Assembly (NCBI GenBank): GCA_009908735.1 | Contig: JAAAOR010000105.1 | Coordinates: 1 to 12,007, forward strand | Direction of reading: 5' to 3' | Length of the DNA: 12,007 nucleotides | DNA from: Spirochaetota bacterium | Lineage (GTDB): Bacteria > Spirochaetota > Spirochaetia > DSM-27196 > PWMO01 | Part shown: positions 5,759 to 12,007 of the stretch, piece by piece | Position numbering within the stretch: position 1 is the first letter of the stretch | Layout: each line of letters begins with the position of its first letter | Position numbers and translations under genes: made by a program | Notes under the pieces: generated by a model | Databases searched by the model: none | What the model was told of the DNA's origin: nothing | What the model saw: the letters and a program-made list of their open reading frames with translations, nothing else

Positions 5759-7531
5759 ATGACAAACACGACGGGCAAGATAATCGCGATCAACGGTAAC
5801 ATGGTCAGCGCGGAAGTCGACGGCGACGTCGCAATGAATGAAGTCGGCTACGTTGCGCTTGGTGATCGGCGGCTAAAATCCGAGGTCATTCGTATCCGCG
5901 GAAACACGGCGGAGCTGCAGGTCTTCGAGATGACCCGCGGCATCGGCATCGGCGACGAGGTCGAGTTCTCCGGTGAGCTTCTCGCCGTGGAGCTGGGCCC
6001 CGGGCTGCTGACGCAGGTCTATGACGGGCTACAAAATCCGCTTCCGGAGCTGGCCGAGCAGAGCGGCTTCTTTCTCGACCGCGGCGTGTACCTAAACGCG
6101 CTTCCGCGGGACACGAAGTGGGAGTTCACGCCGACCGCTTCGGTGGGCGACACCGTTTCGCGGGCCGACACCTTGGGCACCGTCCCCGAGGGTATTTTTA
6201 CCCACCGCATCATGCTGCCGTTCAACTTCTACGACAGCTACACGGTCAAATCGATCGCCGAGAAGGGTGAGTACACGGTGGAACAGGAGGTCGCCGAGGT
6301 CGAAGATTCCCGCGGTCAGACCCACAAGGTCACCATGATGTTCCAATGGCCGGTAAAGCGCGCCATCGACGCATACGCCGAGCGACTCAAGCCCACGAAG
6401 TCGATGATCACCAAGGTGCGTATCATCGACACCTTTATTCCGGTGGCCCTCGGGGGCACCTACTGCATCCCCGGTCCCTTCGGAGCGGGGAAAACGGTGC
6501 TTCAGCAGATCACGAGCCGCAACGCCGAGGTTGATGTCGTCATCATCACCGCATGCGGTGAGCGCGCCGGAGAGGTCGTGGAGACCCTCAAGGAGTTTCC
6601 CGAGCTCATAGACCCGCGCACCGGTAGGACCCTCATGGAGCGTACCGTCATCGTCGTCAACACGAGCTCGATGCCGGTCGCCGCACGTGACGCGTCGGTC
6701 TACACCGGCATCACGATTGCCGAGTACTACCGTCAGATGGGCCTCAACGTCCTGCTGCTCGCGGACTCCACCTCTCGGTGGGCTCAGGCCATGCGCGAGA
6801 TGTCGGGTCGCCTCGAAGAAATCCCCGGCGAGGAGGCCTTCCCCGCGTACCTCGAGTCCGTCATTGCCGGGTTTTACGAGCGCGCCGGGGTCGTGCGGCT
6901 CAAGGACGGAAGCGAGGGCTCCGTAACCGTCGGTGGTACGGTGAGTCCCGCCGGGGGAAACTTCGAAGAGCCGGTTACCCAATCGACCCTCAAGGTTGTG
7001 GGCGCCTTCCACGGGCTGTCCCGCGACCGCGCCGAGGCGCGGAAGTACCCGTCCATCGACCCCCTGGATAGCTGGTCCAAGTACCCGACCGTGGTCAATT
7101 CCGACCGCGCGAAGTACGCGCGAGATCTGCTGCGGGAAGGTAACGAGGTCGGGCAGATGATGAAGGTCGTCGGTGAAGAGGGAACGAGCACCGAGGACTA
7201 TATCGTCCATATGAAGTCGGAGTTCATGGACGCCGTCTACCTGCAGCAGAACGCCTTCGACCCGGTAGACGCCGCCGTAAGCGCGGAGCGCCAGCAGCAT
7301 GTGTTCGGCGTTATGTTCGATATCCTCACCTCCAAGCTGGATATCCCCTCCAAGGATGAAGTTCGCGGCTTTTTCAACAATCTCCGGCAGAAGTTCCTTG
7401 ACTACAACGGTTCGGAATGGAATTCGGATGATTTCAACTCGCTGGAGAATGAAATCCGCACGATGGTCGAGGAGAAGTCGGTCGGCATCGAGCATGGCGC
7501 CCAGCACCTGCTCGAGGAAACGAACGCGTAA
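5759..7531 (+). CDS. atpA: V/A-type ATPase catalytic subunit A
   Basis: This subunit hydrolyses or makes ATP in the soluble head, alternating with subunit B. The product is 590 residues, standard length. An N-terminal beta-barrel (1–70) is followed by the subunit A insertion (about 110–200) and the nucleotide-binding domain: P-loop GPFGAGKT at 239–246 and the catalytic-Glu motif CGERAGE with E268. Then come [33 protein letters not shown] and [16 protein letters not shown], all family signatures. The usual GERGNE reads GERAGE here. The C-terminus is the helical bundle that touches the rotor. A TTG lies directly before the ATG at 5759; I chose ATG because GGAG stands 8 bases upstream. A 37-base gap separates it from the DUF2764 gene, the longest inside the operon. 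Confidence 0.97.
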   Translation: MTNTTGKIIAINGNMVSAEVDGDVAMNEVGYVALGDRRLKSEVIRIRGNTAELQVFEMTRGIGIGDEVEFSGELLAVELGPGLLTQVYDGLQNPLPELAEQSGFFLDRGVYLNALPRDTKWEFTPTASVGDTVSRADTLGTVPEGIFTHRIMLPFNFYDSYTVKSIAEKGEYTVEQEVAEVEDSRGQTHKVTMMFQWPVKRAIDAYAERLKPTKSMITKVRIIDTFIPVALGGTYCIPGPFGAGKTVLQQITSRNAEVDVVIITACGERAGEVVETLKEFPELIDPRTGRTLMERTVIVVNTSSMPVAARDASVYTGITIAEYYRQMGLNVLLLADSTSRWAQAMREMSGRLEEIPGEEAFPAYLESVIAGFYERAGVVRLKDGSEGSVTVGGTVSPAGGNFEEPVTQSTLKVVGAFHGLSRDRAEARKYPSIDPLDSWSKYPTVVNSDRAKYARDLLREGNEVGQMMKVVGEEGTSTEDYIVHMKSEFMDAVYLQQNAFDPVDAAVSAERQQHVFGVMFDILTSKLDIPSKDEVRGFFNNLRQKFLDYNGSEWNSDDFNSLENEIRTMVEEKSVGIEHGAQHLLEETNA

Positions 7532-7544
7532 TCGAGGTATCACG

Positions 7545-8873
7545 ATGCAGAAAGTTCATAGCAAGATCGAATCCATTGCCGGAAATGTCATTACGGTTAC
7601 CGCGACCGGCATTCGCTACGGGCATCTCGCCCAGGTGAAGTCGGGCCACGGGAACAGCCTTGCCGAGGTCATACAGTTGAACCGCGACAAGGTTTCCCTC
7701 CAGGTGTTTGCCGGTGGCCGCGGGATATCCACCGGAGACGAGGTCGTCTTTCTTGGCCATCCCATGCAGGTGTCTTTCTCGGATAACCTGATGGGCCGGA
7801 TTTTCGATGGAAGCGGCGTGCCCCGCGACAACGGCCCGGCACTCGAAGAGAATCTCATCGAGATTGCCGGCCCCTCCGTTAATCCGGCGCGTCGTATTAT
7901 TCCGCGAAACATGATCCGGACGAACATCCCGATGATCGATGTGTTCAATAGTCTCGTAGAGTCGCAGAAGCTGCCTATCTTCTCGGTGTCGGGTGAGCCA
8001 TATAACCCTTTGCTCGCTCGAATCGCCATGCAGGCGGAGGTTGATCTTATCATCCTCGGCGGCATAGGGCTGAAGTACGACGATTATCTCTACTTCCGGG
8101 ATACTCTCGAGGAAGGTGGCGCGCTTTCGAGAACGATATTCTTCGTGCATACCGCCTCCGACCCGGTCGTCGAGAGTATCCTCGTGCCGGACGTCTCTCT
8201 CGCCGTCGCGGAGCGCTTCGCGCTGCAGGGCAAGAAGGTTCTGGTGCTCCTCACCGACATGACGAACTTCGCCGACAGCCTCAAAGAAATCGCGATCACC
8301 CAGGAGCAGGTCCCATCGAACCGCGGCTATCCCGGTGACCTCTACAGCCAGCTTGCAGCCCGTTATGAGAAGGCGGTCGACTTCGAAGGGGCCGGTTCCA
8401 TTACGACCCTCGCAGCCACCACAATGCCCGGCGACGACGTCACGCACCCGGTGCCCGATAACACCGGCTATATCACCGAGGGACAGTACTACCTGAGAAA
8501 CGGTCGTATAGAGCCGTTCGGCTCGCTCTCGCGCCTCAAGCAGTTCGTGAACAAAGACACCCGCGAGGACCACCGCGCGCTCATGGACGGCATGATCAAC
8601 CTCTATGCCTCCTACAATGAGACGCAGGAGAAGCGCTCGATGGGTTTCCGCATGAGTGACTGGGACCACAAGCTGCTGAGGTACGGTGAGCTCTTCGAGG
8701 CCCAAATGATGAACCTTACGGTGAACATCCCCCTCGAGACCGCGCTCGATCGCGGATGGGAGATTCTAGCCGAGTGCTTCGAGCCGGAGGAGACAGGGCA
8801 GCGCACCCAGCTCCTCGAGAAGTTTTGGCCCAAGCGCGAGCAGGTTGGAGCAGCAGAGCATGGCGAAGGTTAA
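7545..8873 (+). CDS. atpB: V/A-type ATPase regulatory subunit B
   Basis: This is the non-catalytic partner of AtpA in the hexameric head. The product is 442 residues, within the family's 430–470. It lacks a P-loop: the equivalent place reads [20 protein letters not shown], as expected for B. Signatures include [38 protein letters not shown] and [19 protein letters not shown]. The segment NKDTREDH contains R340, which lies where the arginine finger that reaches into the catalytic site is expected; the usual Gly/Lys loop before it is shortened. The same frame is open far upstream within atpA, but the ATG at 7545 fits the family start ([16 protein letters not shown]) and has GAGG 7 bases upstream. 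It begins 13 bases after atpA and overlaps atpD by 14 bases. Confidence 0.97.
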   Translation: MQKVHSKIESIAGNVITVTATGIRYGHLAQVKSGHGNSLAEVIQLNRDKVSLQVFAGGRGISTGDEVVFLGHPMQVSFSDNLMGRIFDGSGVPRDNGPALEENLIEIAGPSVNPARRIIPRNMIRTNIPMIDVFNSLVESQKLPIFSVSGEPYNPLLARIAMQAEVDLIILGGIGLKYDDYLYFRDTLEEGGALSRTIFFVHTASDPVVESILVPDVSLAVAERFALQGKKVLVLLTDMTNFADSLKEIAITQEQVPSNRGYPGDLYSQLAARYEKAVDFEGAGSITTLAATTMPGDDVTHPVPDNTGYITEGQYYLRNGRIEPFGSLSRLKQFVNKDTREDHRALMDGMINLYASYNETQEKRSMGFRMSDWDHKLLRYGELFEAQMMNLTVNIPLETALDRGWEILAECFEPEETGQRTQLLEKFWPKREQVGAAEHGEG

Positions 8874-9459
8874 GCTTACAAAGAACGAGCTCAGAAACCA
8901 GAAAGACCAGCTCAAGCGTTTCCAGCGTTACCTCCCCACGCTGCAGTTGAAGAAGCAGCAATTGCAGATGGTCATCCGCCAGATCGAGGCGCAGGAGGCC
9001 CAAAAGCGGGAGGAGCGCGACGATCTGCAAAAGCGGATTAACGCCTGGGTTGATGTCTTCGGTGAAGATCTGGGGCTGGAAGAGTTGGTTACGGTGAGCA
9101 GTGTAAAGACCAGCACCGGGAACATCGCCGGTATCGATATACCCGTGTTCGAGAGCATCGAGTACGAGGACATCGACTGGGACCTCTTCGCGATGCCGGT
9201 TTGGGTGGATGCCGCGGTTGAGCGGGTCAAGGAGCTTGTGAGAGCCGACGCGGAGCTCGAGATCCTCCAGGAGCAGCATCGTCTCATTTCCGAGGAGCTT
9301 AGGGTAACCACCCAGCGAGTAAACCTCTTTGAGAAAGTGAAGATCCCCGAGACCAAGGAGAACATTCGCCAGATACGGATTTATCTCGGCGATCAGCAGA
9401 CAGCCGAGGTCGTTCGCGGAAAGATCGCAAAAAAGAAGATCGAGGCGAAGGGAGAGTAG
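8860..9459 (+). CDS. atpD: V/A-type ATPase subunit D (central rotor shaft)
   Basis: The 199-residue product is a long antiparallel coiled coil: an N-terminal helix ([20 protein letters not shown], about 1–60) and a C-terminal helix (about 125–199), joined by a middle segment that contacts other stalk parts. The block [20 protein letters not shown] followed by [20 protein letters not shown] is the typical end of this subfamily. Subunit D turns inside the A3B3 head and transmits torque to the membrane ring; it normally binds subunits F and C, neither of which is recognisable nearby. The ATG at 8860 lies inside the end of atpB (14-base overlap) with GGAG 9 bases upstream; an in-frame TTG at 8845 would sit before that site and is unlikely. 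Overlap points to translational coupling with atpB. Confidence 0.95.
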   Translation: MAKVKLTKNELRNQKDQLKRFQRYLPTLQLKKQQLQMVIRQIEAQEAQKREERDDLQKRINAWVDVFGEDLGLEELVTVSSVKTSTGNIAGIDIPVFESIEYEDIDWDLFAMPVWVDAAVERVKELVRADAELEILQEQHRLISEELRVTTQRVNLFEKVKIPETKENIRQIRIYLGDQQTAEVVRGKIAKKKIEAKGE

Positions 9460-9462
9460 GGC

Positions 9463-11295
9463 ATGATCGAGCAGATGAAGAAAGTATCGGTCGTCGCTCT
9501 CGACTCCAAGCGGCAGCAGGTCGTCTCGGAAATGCAGGACGCCGGCGTCTTTCATCTCGAGGTCGACCAGCAGGAAAGCGACGACCTCGCCAAATTGCGC
9601 GAGCAACGAGCAAACGTGGAGCGCGCGTCGATGGTATTGCCGCGGCAACGCCCCGAGGGGGTGGAGGCCGAGGCCGAGGAGTACAGTTTCGAGGGTGCGA
9701 TGGGCACGGCCAAGTACCTAAACGAGATTGCCGAGCGTCGGCGGGAACTCGAGGATCGCCTCGATCAGCTCCTGCGCGAGGAAATGCGCCTCTTGCCATG
9801 GGGTGATTTCTCCCCCGAGGAGCTCGAAGAACTGCGCAAATGGAACGTAGACATCCAGCTCTACGTCGTGCCTCAGAAGCAATTCAAGAACGTCTCCGCG
9901 CCACGGCTTTTCGTGATTAACCGCAGTAATGGTCAGGTTTATTTCTCCGTCGCGTACCGCGAAGGAGAAGAGCGGCTCGAGCTTACGCCCGTGACCCTGC
10001 CGGGGCGACGCCTTGCCGAAATCCGCTCCGATATTGAGGAAAAGCGCGGCGCCCTCGAAGAGATTCAGGAGCGGATCAAGGAGCGTTTTCCCGAGCGTGA
10101 GAATCTCCAGCGCGCAATTACCGCCATCGACGACCGCATCCGCTTCGAGGACGTGAAGGTCGGCATGAATACCGAAGAGTCCCTTGCGTACATCACGGGT
10201 TTCGTACCGCAGGAGTTCGAGCGCCCGGTGCGCGACGCCGCGCGAAACGGCGGGTGGGGGCTCCTCGTCCGCGACCCCGGCCCGGACGAGCAGGTCCCCA
10301 CGCGCGTGAAGAACCGCAAATCCGTGGGCATCATCGAGCCGGTGTTCGACCTCATGGACACCATCCCCGGTTACCGTGAGGTTGACATCAGCTTCTGGTT
10401 TCTGATTTTCTTCACGGTGTTTTTCGCCATGATTATCGGGGACGGGGGATACGGCCTGCTGATTACAGGGGTGTCTATCTTCGCCGTCTTGCGCGGAAAG
10501 CGGCGTGGGGGATCACCGTCAAAGGGCGCAGTCCTGCTCACCGTCATGGGAATCGCCACGATCGGGTGGGGCGCCGTTACCGGAACCTGGTTCGGCTACG
10601 AGCCGTTCGCGCAACTTCCCGTCCTGGCGTCACTCAAGATCGAGGCTATCTCGAGCTTCAACCCTCAGAGTCCCGAGATCATACAGTGGGTATGTTTCGT
10701 GTTGGCGGCGGCTCACCTCTCTATTGCCCACCTGTGGAAGTTTATCGTAGGCCTCAGGCGTGGTCGACCAAAGATAAAGGCTGTAGCAGATATAGGGTGG
10801 CTTCTCATGATGCCGGGCCTGTACTACCTCGTTCTTACGGTCGTGCTGGGGCAACCGCTGCAGGAGTTTTCGGTGTACGTCATCCTTGCGGGGATCGTCA
10901 TCGTGCTGATGTTCTCCGAACAGCGTGAGGGCGCCGGGTTCTTCAAGGGCGTCGGCTACGGCCTCGCGAATATCTTTCCGACGGCGCTCGACGGCATCAG
11001 CGCCTTCTCGGACCTGATCTCCTACATCCGACTCTTCGCAGTCGGTCTGGCCACGGTGGAGATCGCAAAGAGCTTTAATGGAATGGCCGCGGGCATGGCT
11101 TCCGACGGTGTCGTCGGTATTGTGGCCGCGGTTCTGATTCTCTTCCTCGGACATACGCTGAACCTCATCATGGGAGCCCTTTCCGTGGTGGTTCACGGTG
11201 TTCGCCTGAATATGCTGGAGTTCTCCCGGCATCTCGGAATGGAATGGTCGGGAGTTCCCTATCGCCCATTTCGAAAGCAAGAACAGACAACGTAG
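9463..11295 (+). CDS. atpI: V/A-type ATPase subunit I (membrane stator, a-type)
   Basis: The 610-residue product has the two-part layout of the family. Residues 1–305 are soluble, with charged coiled coil (about 85–125 and 190–225) that anchors the peripheral stalk, and the segment AYITGFVPQEFERPVRDA. Residues 311–600 hold about seven to eight membrane helices, starting at FWFLIFFTVFFAMIIGDGGY. The conserved stator arginine is R523 in SYIRLFAVGLA; it lies against the proteolipid carboxylate and separates the two ion half-channels. The closing helix carries VHGVRLNMLEFSRH, another family signature. The ATG is 4 bases after the last base of atpD, with GGAGAG overlapping the atpD end 6 bases upstream. 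Together with AtpK it forms the ion path. Confidence 0.96.
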   Translation: MIEQMKKVSVVALDSKRQQVVSEMQDAGVFHLEVDQQESDDLAKLREQRANVERASMVLPRQRPEGVEAEAEEYSFEGAMGTAKYLNEIAERRRELEDRLDQLLREEMRLLPWGDFSPEELEELRKWNVDIQLYVVPQKQFKNVSAPRLFVINRSNGQVYFSVAYREGEERLELTPVTLPGRRLAEIRSDIEEKRGALEEIQERIKERFPERENLQRAITAIDDRIRFEDVKVGMNTEESLAYITGFVPQEFERPVRDAARNGGWGLLVRDPGPDEQVPTRVKNRKSVGIIEPVFDLMDTIPGYREVDISFWFLIFFTVFFAMIIGDGGYGLLITGVSIFAVLRGKRRGGSPSKGAVLLTVMGIATIGWGAVTGTWFGYEPFAQLPVLASLKIEAISSFNPQSPEIIQWVCFVLAAAHLSIAHLWKFIVGLRRGRPKIKAVADIGWLLMMPGLYYLVLTVVLGQPLQEFSVYVILAGIVIVLMFSEQREGAGFFKGVGYGLANIFPTALDGISAFSDLISYIRLFAVGLATVEIAKSFNGMAAGMASDGVVGIVAAVLILFLGHTLNLIMGALSVVVHGVRLNMLEFSRHLGMEWSGVPYRPFRKQEQTT

Positions 11296-11302
11296 AAAGG
11301 AG
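11296..11302 (+). promoter_or_regulatory. Strong Shine-Dalgarno of atpK
   Basis: AAAGGAG, starting right after the atpI stop and 7 bases before the atpK ATG, is a near-perfect complement of the 16S rRNA 3' end and the best site in the operon. The other atp genes have shorter GGAG or GAGG cores, apart from the first gene. A strong site fits the need for many copies of the ring subunit per complex. Confidence 0.8.
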
Positions 11303-11309
11303 TTAACGG

Positions 11310-11747
11310 ATGGATTACGGTCTTATTGGTGTCGGCGCCGCACTGGCGCTTGCGGCAAGTGGTTCCGCGCTTGGTACGGGTACGGCAGGTATGTCGGCGG
11401 TGGGAGCCTGGAAGAAGTGCTTCGTTCAGAATCGTCAGGCGCCGTTCTTGCTTGTCGCGTTCGTCGGTGCACCGCTGACTCAGACGATATATGGCTTCAT
11501 CCTCATGAACGCGCTGTGGACCGCGGCCCAGGCGGGGCAAGCGGGGGCGCTTCTGCTGGGCGCCGGGGTCTTCGGCGGCATCGGCATGGGCTTCTCCGCC
11601 TGGTTCCAGGGAAAGGCCGGTGCGGTGGCATCGGATGCGCTTGCGGAAACGGGACAGGGATTCGGGCAGTTCATCATGGTTCTCGGCATCGTCGAGACGG
11701 TTGCGCTGTTCGTGATGGTCTTCCTACTTGGTGTTGTGGCCGTATAG
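11310..11747 (+). CDS. atpK: V/A-type ATPase proteolipid subunit K (c-ring)
   Basis: The 145-residue product has four membrane helices in two hairpins, with motifs GSALGTGTAGMSAVGAW and FGGIGMGFSAWFQGKAGA heading the two halves. It forms the rotating ring that carries ions across the membrane past AtpI. The ion-binding carboxylate is E129 in GIVETVALF; the first hairpin has no acidic residue at its matching place (GAPLTQTIYG), the usual V-type pattern of one site per four helices. Set beside Enterococcus hirae NtpK as I recall it, the sodium ligands T64, Q65, Q110 and E139 and the partner Y68 correspond to T57, Q58, Q100, E129 and Y61 here, all kept. This suggests Na+ use but does not prove it. 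It is the last recognised gene of the operon; no clear terminator follows. Confidence 0.95.
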   Translation: MDYGLIGVGAALALAASGSALGTGTAGMSAVGAWKKCFVQNRQAPFLLVAFVGAPLTQTIYGFILMNALWTAAQAGQAGALLLGAGVFGGIGMGFSAWFQGKAGAVASDALAETGQGFGQFIMVLGIVETVALFVMVFLLGVVAV

Positions 11748-11753
11748 GGCCGA

Positions 11754-11774
11754 CCTGCCGAGTATGTAGGTAGG
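11754..11774 (+). other. Possible small hairpin before the last gene
   Basis: CCTGCC (11754–11759) can pair with GGTAGG (11769–11774) through six pairs including one G·T wobble, with a 9-base loop. It fills most of the 27-base gap after atpK and would cover the purine-rich bases just before the ATG at 11775. No T-run follows, so it is not a standard terminator. It might weaken translation of the next gene or be chance. Confidence 0.2.
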
Positions 11775-12007
11775 ATGTTGTCTCGTGTGCACCTCGCGGC
11801 AGTAATTCTTCTCACCGTCTGCCCCGTTCTACTCCCGGCACAGGAGACGGACGTGCGGGCGGGCGGGGAGCCGGCGTGGGTTACCTATCGGCGGGGTGTG
11901 CACGCGCTCGATTCGCGCGATTTCGGCGAGGCGCTACGGAACTTTCGTGACGCACTTGCCGTGCGTCGCCCGTTTCCCGAGGCGGAGGCAGGCATTGGTC
12001 GCGTCTT
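11775..12007 (+). CDS. Exported protein, probably TPR-containing (partial)
   Basis: The frame is open from the ATG at 11775 to the window end, giving 77 complete codons. The start MLSRVHLAAVILLTVCPVLL followed by PAQETD is a good signal peptide: one or two basic residues, a hydrophobic core and an A-Q cleavage site near residue 23. The piece WVTYRRGVHALDSRDFGEAL and the following RNFRDALAVR have the small and aromatic residue spacing of a tetratricopeptide helix pair. TPR proteins of this kind in spirochaetes often sit in the periplasm and bind other proteins. The start is not certain: the purine-rich GTAGG is only 4 bases before the ATG, and a GTG at 11787 would also give a signal peptide. 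The 27-base gap after atpK and lack of a terminator allow readthrough from the ATPase operon. The rest lies outside the window. Confidence 0.65.
   Translation, partial: MLSRVHLAAVILLTVCPVLLPAQETDVRAGGEPAWVTYRRGVHALDSRDFGEALRNFRDALAVRRPFPEAEAGIGRV

Noticed and set aside
6092..7543. Long open frame on the minus strand (483 codons) opposite atpA
   Set aside because: It mirrors a highly conserved gene in a GC-rich genome, where third-position bias keeps the opposite strand open. Its product is rich in His, Asp, Gly and Arg in the way such shadows are and matches no family I know.
7299..7544. Upstream extension of the atpB reading frame inside atpA
   Set aside because: The frame is open by chance over the end of atpA; the family start and a ribosome binding site fit the ATG at 7545.
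7434..8705. Long open frame on the minus strand (423 codons) opposite atpB
   Set aside because: Same explanation; it has no ribosome binding site that I can see and no recognisable motif, while the plus strand carries clear AtpB signatures.
8716..9648. Minus-strand open frame (310 codons) across atpD and the start of atpI
   Set aside because: It spans two well-supported genes on the other strand and is Leu-rich only because the opposite strand is rich in Glu and Lys codons for coiled coil.

Overview
This is a compact, GC-rich stretch of a bacterial chromosome with every supported gene on the + strand. It is most likely from a free-living spirochaete of the Spirochaeta type. The main reason is the V/A-type ATPase operon order E–DUF2764–A–B–D–I–K, which I know from spirochaetes (and Bacteroidetes). 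As I recall, murI and mutS2 also lie just upstream of that operon in Borrelia. The species cannot be named from the sequence.

Region 1 (1–4439) is a tightly packed row of housekeeping and unknown genes. It holds the tail of a gene that enters from outside the window, then murI (glutamate racemase, cell wall), mutS2 (MutS family ATPase with a C-terminal Smr domain), a small lipoprotein and a 132-residue protein of unknown function. The first three genes overlap end to end and the next two follow within 10–22 bases, so they are probably one transcript with translational coupling.

Region 2 (4440–4530) is the only real intergenic gap. It has an extended -10 promoter candidate, a small ATCGAT inverted repeat in the presumed leader and a strong ribosome binding site, which suggests that a new transcription unit begins here.

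Region 3 (4531–11747) is the rotary ATPase operon: atpE (peripheral stalk), a DUF2764 protein, atpA (catalytic), atpB (regulatory), atpD (rotor shaft), atpI (membrane stator) and atpK (proteolipid ring). No gene recognisable as subunit C, F or G/H is present. The DUF2764 protein is therefore the natural candidate for one missing central-stalk part. AtpK keeps the residues that bind sodium in Enterococcus hirae NtpK, so a Na+-coupled enzyme is plausible.

Region 4 (11748–12007) is the start of an exported, probably TPR-containing protein cut off by the window edge.

I see no mobile element, CRISPR array, tRNA, rRNA or sign of recent transfer. The window looks like conserved core genome; the open questions are the unusual subunit make-up of the ATPase and the uncharacterised small genes, not a new accessory system.
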